Assembly: GCA_005882415.1 (NCBI GenBank)
Contig: VBAE01000246.1
Span: 1 to 13,799 of the forward strand
Length of the DNA stretch: 13,799 bases
From: Alphaproteobacteria bacterium
Lineage (GTDB): Bacteria > Pseudomonadota > Alphaproteobacteria > Sphingomonadales > Sphingomonadaceae
Direction of reading: 5' to 3'
Positions 1 to 6,132 of this stretch are shown piece after piece. The position numbers and the translations under genes are program-made. Under the pieces are notes generated by a model that was not told the DNA's origin, did no database searches, and saw only the letters and a program-made list of their open reading frames with translations. How positions within the stretch are numbered: the first letter of the stretch is position 1; each line of letters begins with the position of its first letter.

Positions 1-638
1 TTCGCCTCGAACACCGCGAGCTGAGCCGCGAAGGCGCGTTGGAAGGCGGGGCGGGCTTCGGCTCTGGCTATGTAGGCGGCGATGTTCGGAAACTCTTCCA
101 GCAGGCCGGAGGGGGCGAGACGGCGGAGGACGCCTACCATCATGAGGTCGCCGGCGGTGAAGGTGGCTTCCAGCCATTCGGAGTCGCCGAGATAGGCCGA
201 AAGCTCGCCGAGCCGCAGCCGGATGCGGTCGTTGAGCAGGGGCAGGCGCTCTTCGTACCAGCTCCTGTCGGTCTCGGTGAGCGTTGCGGCCGAGCGTTCG
301 ACGATCGGCGGCTCGACGGTGCTCAGAGCGGCGAAGATCCAGGCTATCGCGCGGGCCCTGGCGGCGGGGTCGTCGGGGAGCAGGCCGGGGTGGCGCTCGG
401 CGATGTGGAGGACGATGGCGCCGGACTCGAAGAGGGCGATGTCCCCTTCCTCATAGGTCGGGATCTTGCCGAAGGGGTGGAGGGCGAGGTGGGCGGGCTG
501 CTTCAGCTCCTCGAAGGAGAGCAGGTGGACATAATAAGGCTGGCCGACTTCCTCGAGCGCCCAGCGGACCTGCATGTCGCGCGCGAGTCCCTGGCCGCGG
601 TCGGGGGAGTTTGCGAAGGCGGTGATGGTCGGCTTCAT
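1..638 (-). CDS. Glutathione S-transferase family protein (3' end outside window)
   Basis: Translation of the minus strand from the ATG at 638 gives 212 residues that run off the left edge. The N-terminal half is a thioredoxin-fold GST domain (about residues 1-80). It has the usual cis-proline loop FGKIPTYEEGD followed by LFESGAIVLHIAE, where the ES pair binds the gamma-glutamyl part of glutathione. The remainder is the helical C-terminal domain, with the N-capping-like stretch TFTAGDLMMVGVLRR near residue 165. Very few residues can be missing, because cytosolic GSTs are about 200-230 long. The start overlaps the stop of the upstream DUF1801 gene as ATGA, so the two are probably translationally coupled. 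Substrate cannot be predicted; the enzyme is presumably cytoplasmic. It is the last visible gene of the transporter-xylD operon, and a role in sugar catabolism is not evident. Confidence 0.88.
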   Translation of the reverse strand, partial: MKPTITAFANSPDRGQGLARDMQVRWALEEVGQPYYVHLLSFEELKQPAHLALHPFGKIPTYEEGDIALFESGAIVLHIAERHPGLLPDDPAARARAIAWIFAALSTVEPPIVERSAATLTETDRSWYEERLPLLNDRIRLRLGELSAYLGDSEWLEATFTAGDLMMVGVLRRLAPSGLLEEFPNIAAYIARAEARPAFQRAFAAQLAVFEA

Positions 639-1027
639 TTGGAGGCTCGCTTCTCAAGGTTCTGAGCGACTGCGGCGCGGACGAGGGTCTTGAACGCTTC
701 CTCGTCGACGTTGTCGCCTTCGCCGAGGTCGATGGCGCGCATCGCATTTCCTTCGAGGCTGGCGTTGAACAGGCCGGTCGGGTCTTCGAGCGGCGCACCG
801 TTGCCGAAGGTGATCTTGACCTTCCCCTTGAACACGCCGCCGGTGCAGAGGATTCCCGCGCGCGACCAGGTCGGGACCCCGGCCGGGTTGGTGGGTTTGC
901 GCCACTTCACCTCCTCGACGATTTCCGGGTCCGCGGCGAGGATCAGGGCGCGCATACGGGCCAGAGTCTCACCCCGCCAGTCGCCGACCTTGGCGATCAT
1001 CGCGTCGATTTCGTCGGATGCTGCCAT
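635..1027 (-). CDS. DUF1801 (YdhG-like) domain protein
   Basis: A 130-residue protein of the DUF1801 family, recognised from the pattern EEVKWRKPTNPAGVPTWS, then GGVFKGKVKITFGNG, then a C-terminal LEGNAMRAIDLGEGD and a final helix. Members are small cytoplasmic alpha/beta proteins with no established biochemical function. There is no signal peptide or membrane segment. The ATG at 1027 is preceded by a good Shine-Dalgarno, AGGGGG, five bases upstream, which overlaps the end of the xylD-like gene only nine bases away. The stop overlaps the GST start (ATGA at 638-635). The gene therefore sits in the middle of a tight operon. Its link to xylonate metabolism is only positional. Confidence 0.82.
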   Translation of the reverse strand: MAASDEIDAMIAKVGDWRGETLARMRALILAADPEIVEEVKWRKPTNPAGVPTWSRAGILCTGGVFKGKVKITFGNGAPLEDPTGLFNASLEGNAMRAIDLGEGDNVDEEAFKTLVRAAVAQNLEKRASK

Positions 1028-1036
1028 GGCTGCCCC

Positions 1037-2815
1037 CTAATGGTTGTGGCGCGGCGGTTTCGTCGAGGTGCCGCGATATTTGAGCGCGAAGTCGAGCACG
1101 CCGCCATCGGAGAGCTGCCCGGTCTTTCCGCGGTAGAGTTCTTCCCAGGGCGTGTTGCTCGGCGTGACCGGCGGGGCGCCTTCGGCCTGGCGGCGGGCGA
1201 TCTCGGCCTCGTCGACCAGCGCGTCGCAGCGGCCGGCATTCAGGTCGATGCGGATCGTGTCGCCGGTGCGCAGCCAGGCGAGGCCGCCGCCCGCGGCGCT
1301 CTCCGGCGAGGCGTTGAGGATGGAGGGGCTGTCGGACGTGCCGGACTGGCGGCCGTCCCCCAAAGTGGGCAGGCTGGTGATCCCGCGCTGGAGGAGGGCG
1401 TCGGGCGGCTGCATGTTGACCACTTCCGCCGAGCCCGGCCAGCCGAGCGGGCCGGCGCCGCGGATGACGAGGATGCAATTCTCGTCGATGGCGAGGGCGG
1501 GGTCGTTGATCCTATGGTGATAGTCGTCGGAGCCGTCGAACACGATCGCGCGTGCCTCGAACACGCCTTCCGCGCCGGCTTTGGAGAGGTAGCGGCGGCG
1601 GAATTCTTCGGAGATGACGCTCGTCTTCATGATCGCGAAATCGAAGAGATTGCCCTTCAGCACGAGGAAGCCTGCACGTTCGCGCAGGGGGGCGGAATAA
1701 GTGAAGATCACCTCGCGGTCGCTCGCCTCGCGGCCTTCCAGATTCTCTGCCTGGGTGCGGCCGGTGACCGTGAGTGCGGAGCCGTCGAGCTTTCCGGCCT
1801 GGAGCAGCTCCCACATCACCGCGGGGACTCCGCCGGCGCGGTGGAAGCGCTCGGAGAGATATTGCCCGGCGGGCTGCATGTTGACCAGCAGAGGGAGGTC
1901 GTAGCCGTGGGCCATCCAGTCCTCATGGCCGATCTCGACCCCGGCGTGGCGGGCCATTGCGACGATGTGGGGCTGGGCGTTGGATGAGCCGCCGATGGCG
2001 GTGTTGAGCCGGATCGCGTTCAGGAACGCTGTGCGGGTCAGGATCCTGGACGGGCGCAGGTCTTCGAAGGCCATGTCGACGATCCGGCGGCCGGTCTCAT
2101 AGGCCATCTGGCCGCGCTCGCGGTAGGGGGCGGGGATCGCCGCGTTGCCGGGGAGCGACATGCCTAGCGCCTCGGAAATCGCGTTCATCGTCGAGGCGGT
2201 GCCCATCGTGTTGCAATGGCCGGCGGAGGGAGCGCTGTCGGCGGCCCGGCGGAGGAACTCCTCCTCGTCGATCTCGCCCGCGCCCATCAGCCGGCGGGAG
2301 CGCCAGATGACGGTGCCGGAGCCGACCAGCTCGCCGTCGTGCCAGCCGTCGAGCATCGGGCCTCCAGACAGCGTGATCGCCGGGATGTCGACGGTCGAGG
2401 CCGCCATGATCGAGGAGGGGGTGGTCTTGTCGCAGCCGGTGGTGAGGACGACGGCGTCGATCGGATAGCCGTTCAATATCTCGACCAGGCCGAGATAGGC
2501 CAGGTTGCGGTCGAGGGCCGCCGTGGGGCGGCGGCAATTCTCGAAGATCGGGTGGAGCGGGAATTCCATCGGAATGCCGCCTGAGTCGCGGATGCCGGCG
2601 CGGATGCGGTCGGCGAGCTCGAGGTGGATTCGGTTGCACGGAGCGATGTCCGAGCCCGACTGGGCGATGCCGATGATGGGCTTGCCGCAGCGCAGCTCGT
2701 CCGGCGTGATGCCGTAATTCATGAAACGCTCGAGGTAGAGCGCCGCCATATCGCTCCGCCCGGGCGCCGCGAACCACTCGCGGGAGCGGAAGGGACGGAC
2801 GGGGGTGCGGGTCAT
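1037..2815 (-). CDS. xylD: D-xylonate dehydratase (IlvD/Edd family)
   Basis: A 592-residue IlvD/Edd dehydratase that converts D-xylonate to 2-keto-3-deoxy-D-xylonate in the oxidative (Weimberg/Dahms) pentose pathway. The three cysteines expected for the [2Fe-2S] cluster are present: C60 in DIAPCNR, C128 in TTGCDKT and C201 in GHCNTMG. The substrate/Mg region GDGRQSGTSDSPSILNASP contains the serine used as catalytic base in this family. The C-terminus PRHNH and long stretches such as CRRPTAALDRN match what I remember of Caulobacter XylD, a protein of nearly the same length. L-arabonate dehydratase is a closely related alternative. The reading frame stays open to 3199 inside the transporter gene, but homology begins at RPFRSREWF. 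The ATG at 2815 has a GGGAGGA ribosome site about ten bases upstream, so this start is chosen. It lies behind a sugar porter and near a xylose-type LacI repressor, which fits the assignment. Confidence 0.92.
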   Translation of the reverse strand: MTRTPVRPFRSREWFAAPGRSDMAALYLERFMNYGITPDELRCGKPIIGIAQSGSDIAPCNRIHLELADRIRAGIRDSGGIPMEFPLHPIFENCRRPTAALDRNLAYLGLVEILNGYPIDAVVLTTGCDKTTPSSIMAASTVDIPAITLSGGPMLDGWHDGELVGSGTVIWRSRRLMGAGEIDEEEFLRRAADSAPSAGHCNTMGTASTMNAISEALGMSLPGNAAIPAPYRERGQMAYETGRRIVDMAFEDLRPSRILTRTAFLNAIRLNTAIGGSSNAQPHIVAMARHAGVEIGHEDWMAHGYDLPLLVNMQPAGQYLSERFHRAGGVPAVMWELLQAGKLDGSALTVTGRTQAENLEGREASDREVIFTYSAPLRERAGFLVLKGNLFDFAIMKTSVISEEFRRRYLSKAGAEGVFEARAIVFDGSDDYHHRINDPALAIDENCILVIRGAGPLGWPGSAEVVNMQPPDALLQRGITSLPTLGDGRQSGTSDSPSILNASPESAAGGGLAWLRTGDTIRIDLNAGRCDALVDEAEIARRQAEGAPPVTPSNTPWEELYRGKTGQLSDGGVLDFALKYRGTSTKPPRHNH

Positions 2816-2826
2816 GATGCGTAAGT

Positions 2827-2953
2827 CCTCCCTGCGAGCGAAGCTCGTGGGGAGGGGGACCGCCTGAAAGGCGGTGGAGGGGCTTACCGGCGCCCCTCGC
2901 CCCTCCACCAGGCTTCGCCTGGTCCCCCTCCCCATCGCTGCGCGACGGGGAGG
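2827..2953. repeat. Long imperfect palindromic repeat with four nested hairpins
   Basis: Almost the whole gap between the transporter stop and the xylD start is one large inverted repeat. The left arm reads cctccc...tggggagggggacc...ggtggaggggc, and the right arm is its reverse complement. Each arm carries its own small hairpins with triplet loops: 2835-2847 (cgagc/gctcg), 2859-2875 (accgcct/aggcggt), 2907-2923 (accaggc/gcctggt) and 2935-2945 (tcgc/gcga). The hairpin stems differ between arms while the connecting blocks are conserved, a layout I associate with dispersed palindromic elements in sphingomonad genomes. The outer cctccc block at 2827-2832 also supplies the ribosome site of xylD on the other strand. 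It may attenuate or stabilise the operon mRNA; there is no T-run, so a simple terminator is unlikely. Confidence 0.8.
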
Positions 2954-2958
2954 AATAT

Positions 2959-4398
2959 TTAGCCCTCCATCTGCTCCAGTTCCTTGCCCTTGGTCTCGTG
3001 GATGAACTTGCTCACGAGGAAGAAGCTGATCACCGCACACACCCCGTAGAAGGTGTAGCTGGTGGCGAGGCCGAGATTCTTGGCCATGCCGGGGAAGGTG
3101 AAGGAGACGAGGAAGTTCGCGAACCACTGGAAGAAGCCGGCGACAGCCAGCGCAGAGCCGCGGATCTGGTTGGGGAACATCTCGCCCAGCATGACCCACA
3201 TCACCGGCCCCCAGGAGACGTTGAAGAAGATCACGTAGAGGTTGGCGGCGACGACGGCGATCATGCCGAGGTCCTTCGACAGGACGAGCTTGCCCTCGGG
3301 GTCGAGCGAGCCGTGGCTGAAGGCGTAGACCATCACGAACAGGGTCACCGCCATGCCCGCCGAGCCGATCAGGAGCAAAGGCTTGCGGCCGATCTTGTCG
3401 ATGACGGCGATGGTGATGAAGCAGGCCGCGATCGAGACGGCGCCCGACACGATGTTGATCAGCAGGGAGTCGCTCTCGCTGAAGCCCGCCAGCTGCCAGA
3501 GCGTCGCGCCGTAATAGAAGATGACGTTGATTCCGACGAGCTGCTGGAACACCGCCAGCATGATTCCGACCCAGACGATGGGGCGGAGGCCGAGCAAGCT
3601 CCGCCCCCCCGCCGGTGCCATCACCTCGCTCAGCCGGGGGCGGTGGTCCTCGCTGAAGGTCGCGCGGATCTCGCCGAGCTTCGCGTCCGCGACCTCGCTT
3701 CCGAACAGCCTGGTGAGGACGGCGAGGGCGGCGGTGTTACGGCCCTTGGAGACCAGATAGCGGGGGCTCTCGGGAATGAGGAAGAGGGCGATCAGGAAGA
3801 TCGCCGCCGGGAGCGCCTGCATCAGGTACATCCAGCGCCAGGCTTCGATTCCGCCCCAGAAGGTGGCGGTCGACTCGCCCGCGGACGCGGCCAGGAAGTA
3901 GTTGACGAGGAAGGCCGCGGTCAGACCGGTGATGATCATGATCTGCTGGACGGTCGTCATCCGGCCGCGGATGCTGGCCGGCGCGACTTCCGAGATATAG
4001 GCCGGCGACAGCACGCTCGCCGCGCCGACGGCCATTCCCCCCATGATCCGGGCGGCCACGAACAGCAAGTGGCTGTGGGCGACGCCCTGAAGGATGGCTC
4101 CGATCAGGAAGAGGAGGGCGGCCAGCATCATCGTGTTGCGCCGGCCCATCAGGTCGGCGAGGCGGCCGGCGAAGAAGGCGCCGATGAAGCAGCCGATGAG
4201 AAGCGAGGCGACGGTGAAGCCGAGCCCGTTGCTGGGCGAGAAGCTGCCGGGGACGAGATTGAATGCGGCGGCGAGCCCGTCCTGGGTGCCGTTCACCGCA
4301 CCGCTGTCATAGCCGAACAGGAAGCCGCCGATCGTCGCGACCGCAACGATCGCGCCGATAAAGCCCATGTTCGCGCGTCCCGCGCTCGCTTCGGTCAT
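2959..4398 (-). CDS. MFS sugar transporter, sugar porter family (probable xylose/H+ symporter)
   Basis: A 479-residue inner-membrane transporter of the sugar porter (XylE/GLUT) family, with about twelve hydrophobic segments. Family signatures are visible in order: GGFLFGYDSGAVNG in helix 1; GRLADLMGRRNTM in the loop after helix 2; PESPRYLVSKGR after helix 6; FQQLVGINVIFYYG in helix 7, the sugar-binding QQ-GIN-YY motif; DKIGRKPLL after helix 8; and ETKGKELEQM at the C-terminus. The ATG at 4398 has GGGGAGA six bases upstream. It is the first gene of the operon leading to xylonate dehydratase, so a pentose, most simply D-xylose, is the likely cargo. Other hexoses or arabinose cannot be excluded from sequence alone. 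A LacI-type operator lies 47 bases upstream of the start, which suggests induction by sugar. Confidence 0.9.
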   Translation of the reverse strand: MTEASAGRANMGFIGAIVAVATIGGFLFGYDSGAVNGTQDGLAAAFNLVPGSFSPSNGLGFTVASLLIGCFIGAFFAGRLADLMGRRNTMMLAALLFLIGAILQGVAHSHLLFVAARIMGGMAVGAASVLSPAYISEVAPASIRGRMTTVQQIMIITGLTAAFLVNYFLAASAGESTATFWGGIEAWRWMYLMQALPAAIFLIALFLIPESPRYLVSKGRNTAALAVLTRLFGSEVADAKLGEIRATFSEDHRPRLSEVMAPAGGRSLLGLRPIVWVGIMLAVFQQLVGINVIFYYGATLWQLAGFSESDSLLINIVSGAVSIAACFITIAVIDKIGRKPLLLIGSAGMAVTLFVMVYAFSHGSLDPEGKLVLSKDLGMIAVVAANLYVIFFNVSWGPVMWVMLGEMFPNQIRGSALAVAGFFQWFANFLVSFTFPGMAKNLGLATSYTFYGVCAVISFFLVSKFIHETKGKELEQMEG

Positions 4399-4445
4399 TG
4401 CACTCTCCCCTTTGGTGCCCCGATTCGGGCGTTCTTATGAAGCGA

Positions 4446-4459
4446 TGTTAGCGTTAACT
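4446..4459. promoter_or_regulatory. LacI-type operator upstream of transporter-xylD operon
   Basis: The sequence TGTTAGCGTTAACT is an imperfect palindrome around a central CG, typical of LacI-family operators. The first 13 bases are identical to the site at 11309-11322, and it resembles the TGGTAGCGCTACCA palindrome at 5706-5719. From memory, Caulobacter xylose promoters and Xanthomonas xylan genes use similar boxes (TGTTAGCGCTACCA, TGGTAGCGCTAACA). It sits 47 bases upstream of the transporter ATG, where a repressor would block a promoter. The adjacent LacI gene is the obvious candidate regulator. Confidence 0.7.
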
Positions 4460-4471
4460 TCGGCCGCGCCG

Positions 4472-4501
4472 CCAGTAGGCAATTTGCGCGGCGCCTATTG
4501 G
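4472..4501 (-). other. Stem-loop at the 3' end of the lacI-type gene
   Basis: CCAGTAGGC at 4472-4480 and GCCTATTGG at 4493-4501 pair over eight of nine positions, around a 12-base loop. The structure overlaps the TAG stop of the repressor gene and precedes the transporter promoter region. There is no T-tract on the minus strand, so an intrinsic terminator is not proven. It may only limit read-through from the repressor gene into the transporter operon. Confidence 0.3.
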
Positions 4502-5607
4502 CTGTGGCGCAGGCGTAGGGTGGCGGCGGATTGGCTGGGGCGCTGCACCTTCAAGGTCTCGCCGGGCGCGGCCGAGGATTCGCGAACGATGAGGTCGTGC
4601 TCCAGCACCCGCTCCGCGGCGCGGCGCTGCGATCCGGAGCGGCGGGCGCGAAGATCGGTGAGGAGCAGGTCCATCGCAGCTTCGGCCATCGCCGCGATCG
4701 GCTGCTTCACCGTGGTGAGTTCGGGCCAGATGGTGGTGGCGAGCGAGGTGTCGTCGAAGCCGACGACGCTCAGATCGCCCGGCACGCTGAGGCCGCGGCG
4801 GTGGGCGACGCTGACGGCGGCGGCGGCCATGTCGTCATTGCTCGCGAAGATCGCGGTCGGCGGGTTGGGCCGGGCGAGAAGGCGCTCGGTCGCGACGAGG
4901 CCGGAGCGGTAGGTGAAATAGCCCTGCTCGACATAGGCCGTAGCGGGGTCGAGGCCGGCTTCTGACAAAGCAGCGGCGAAGCCGCGGGCGCGGTCGTGGC
5001 TTGCGACATGGTTGGGGTGGCCCTTGATCAGGGCGATGTTGCTATGGCCGAGTGCGATCAAATGCCGCGTCATCTCCGCGGCGGCGGCGAAGTCGTCGAT
5101 CCGGACGTTGAGGCTGTCCTCCTCCGGCTGGCCCATGGCGACTGTGACGACGGGGATTCCGATCGCGGCGAGCTCGCGCAGGATCGGGAGCGATTCCGAC
5201 AAAGGCGGGGGCAGGATGACGCCTTCGACGTCGCTGGTCGCGAAGCGGCGGGTGACCTCGGCCTGCTCGCCGCCATCCTCCGATTCGCAGCTCTCGATAA
5301 CCAAGTGGCAGCCGGCGCGGCGGGCGGCGTGGAGGGCGCCGATCAGGAACTGGCTGAGATAAGCGGCGGAGGGGTTGGCGTAGAGGAGGCCGATATGGGT
5401 TGCTTCGCCGGCGGCAAGGCTTCGCGCGGCGGTGTTGGGCGAGTAATTGAGCTTGGCGACGGCTTCGAGGACTGCGTTGCGGGTGGTCTCGCGGACGTTC
5501 TTGCCGCCGTTGATGACGCGCGACACAGTCATCGCCGAGACTCCGGCGGCGCGTGCGACATCCTCGATCGTGATCGTTCCGCGGCTGCGCCGGCTGGGCC
5601 TGCTCAT
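4495..5607 (-). CDS. LacI/PurR-family transcriptional repressor (probable xylose regulator)
   Basis: A 370-residue LacI-family regulator. After a basic N-terminus, the helix-turn-helix is TIEDVARAAGVSAMTVSRVIN (about residues 12-33). The hinge-helix region NYSPNTAARSLA follows near residue 60. The rest is the periplasmic-binding-protein-like effector domain, with VEGVILPPPL, IFASNDDMAAAAVSVAH and LSVVGFDDTSLATTIWPELTTVKQP. The reading frame is open much further upstream (to 6006), but family similarity begins at GTITIEDVA. The ATG at 5607 has AAAGGGGA four bases upstream, better than the ATG at 5625. It diverges from the GH3 gene over a 150-base gap containing a perfect operator, so it probably represses both GH3 and itself. 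Similar boxes at 4446 and 11309 may extend the regulon. Effector identity (xylose) is inferred from neighbours. Confidence 0.9.
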   Translation of the reverse strand: MSRPSRRSRGTITIEDVARAAGVSAMTVSRVINGGKNVRETTRNAVLEAVAKLNYSPNTAARSLAAGEATHIGLLYANPSAAYLSQFLIGALHAARRAGCHLVIESCESEDGGEQAEVTRRFATSDVEGVILPPPLSESLPILRELAAIGIPVVTVAMGQPEEDSLNVRIDDFAAAAEMTRHLIALGHSNIALIKGHPNHVASHDRARGFAAALSEAGLDPATAYVEQGYFTYRSGLVATERLLARPNPPTAIFASNDDMAAAAVSVAHRRGLSVPGDLSVVGFDDTSLATTIWPELTTVKQPIAAMAEAAMDLLLTDLRARRSGSQRRAAERVLEHDLIVRESSAAPGETLKVQRPSQSAATLRLRHSQ

Positions 5608-5679
5608 TTCGTCCCCTTTGCCCATAAAGCCTATGTTGAGCCGGGGCCGGATGCAAATGGTCTCGGCGCCCGACTCGCG

Positions 5680-5709
5680 TTGACGCTTCGTCGGGGCGGC
5701 GACTATGGT
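5680..5709 (+). promoter_or_regulatory. Candidate sigma-70 promoter of the GH3 gene
   Basis: TTGACG at 5680-5685 is a near-consensus -35 box. An 18-base spacer separates it from TATGGT at 5704-5709, a partial -10 box. The -10 overlaps the first half of the operator at 5706-5719, so a bound LacI-type repressor would cover the -10 and start site. As I recall, this is the same geometry as xylose-inducible promoters of Caulobacter. The distance to the GH3 start is about 50 bases. Confidence 0.5.
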
Positions 5710-5719
5710 AGCGCTACCA
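5706..5719. promoter_or_regulatory. Perfect 14-base LacI-type operator between lacI and GH3
   Basis: TGGTAGCGCTACCA is a perfect palindrome with the central CpG characteristic of LacI-family operators, and it matches the known style of xylose boxes. It lies 38 bases upstream of the GH3 ATG and about 100 bases upstream of the divergent repressor ATG, so it can control both. Of the three boxes in the window it is the only fully symmetric one, and so probably the strongest. Confidence 0.78.
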
Positions 5720-5757
5720 AAGACTCCGGCGGCACGACCGGAAGGGCAGGGAGAGCG

Positions 5758-6132
5758 ATGATGATCGGCAGCGGCGCGCGCGTACGCAGGGGCTTCAATG
5801 CGTGGATGCTTCTGGCGGGGGTCGCGTCGGCGGCGGGGCTGATGGCGGTCTCCTCCGCGTCCCCGGCCAAGGCGGTGCGGGCGGCCGCGGCGCAGCAGCC
5901 GCTCTACAAGGACGCGACCCAGCCGGTGGAGCGGCGGGTCGAGGATCTGCTCCAGCGGATGACGCTGGAGGAGAAGGTCGCGCAGCTCGTCACGCTCTGG
6001 GAGCATAAGGACAAGGTTCAGACACCGGCCGGGGCCTTCGACGCGGCCAAGGCGAGCGTCGCTTTCCCCAATGGCCTGGGCCAGATCGCGCGGCCTTCCG
6101 ACAAAATACGCGGCTCGGAATCCCGATCCTGA
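5758..6132 (+). pseudogene. N-terminal fragment of a disrupted GH3 beta-xylosidase/beta-glucosidase
   Basis: 124 codons encoding the start of a secreted GH3 enzyme. There is a basic N-terminus, then a hydrophobic signal peptide (about residues 15-40, ending near SPAKA), then the typical GH3 opening QQPLYKDATQPVERRVEDLL and RMTLEEKVAQLVTLW, and later FPNGLGQIARPSDK. After that lysine (about 6105) the frame no longer encodes GH3 sequence and stops at TGA 6130-6132. Shifting by one base there gives NTRLGIPIL joined to the ATG at 6132, so the rest of the enzyme continues in another frame. The several tens of residues normally found between PSDK and TRLGIP are also absent. The ATG at 5758 has AGGGAG four bases upstream; a second ATG at 5761 is an equal alternative. 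Confidence 0.75.

Noticed and set aside
2816..3199. N-terminal extension of the xylonate dehydratase to 3199
   Set aside because: The extra 128 codons run through the palindromic repeat and antisense or alternate frames of the transporter. Homology and a ribosome site support the ATG at 2815.
2998..4440. 480-codon plus-strand frame opposite the transporter gene
   Set aside because: Its composition is rich in D, E, H and G with no domain pattern. It is the antisense shadow of a clear twelve-helix transporter in high-GC DNA.
5608..6006. N-terminal extension of the LacI-type repressor to 6006
   Set aside because: The added residues overlap the divergent GH3 promoter and coding region and precede the normal start of the family.
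6100..6112. Programmed -1 frameshift at the AAAA run in the GH3 gene
   Set aside because: The site (GACAAAATA) is not a canonical X-XXY-YYZ slippery heptamer, and slippage would still leave the several tens of missing residues unexplained; a deletion or assembly error fits better.
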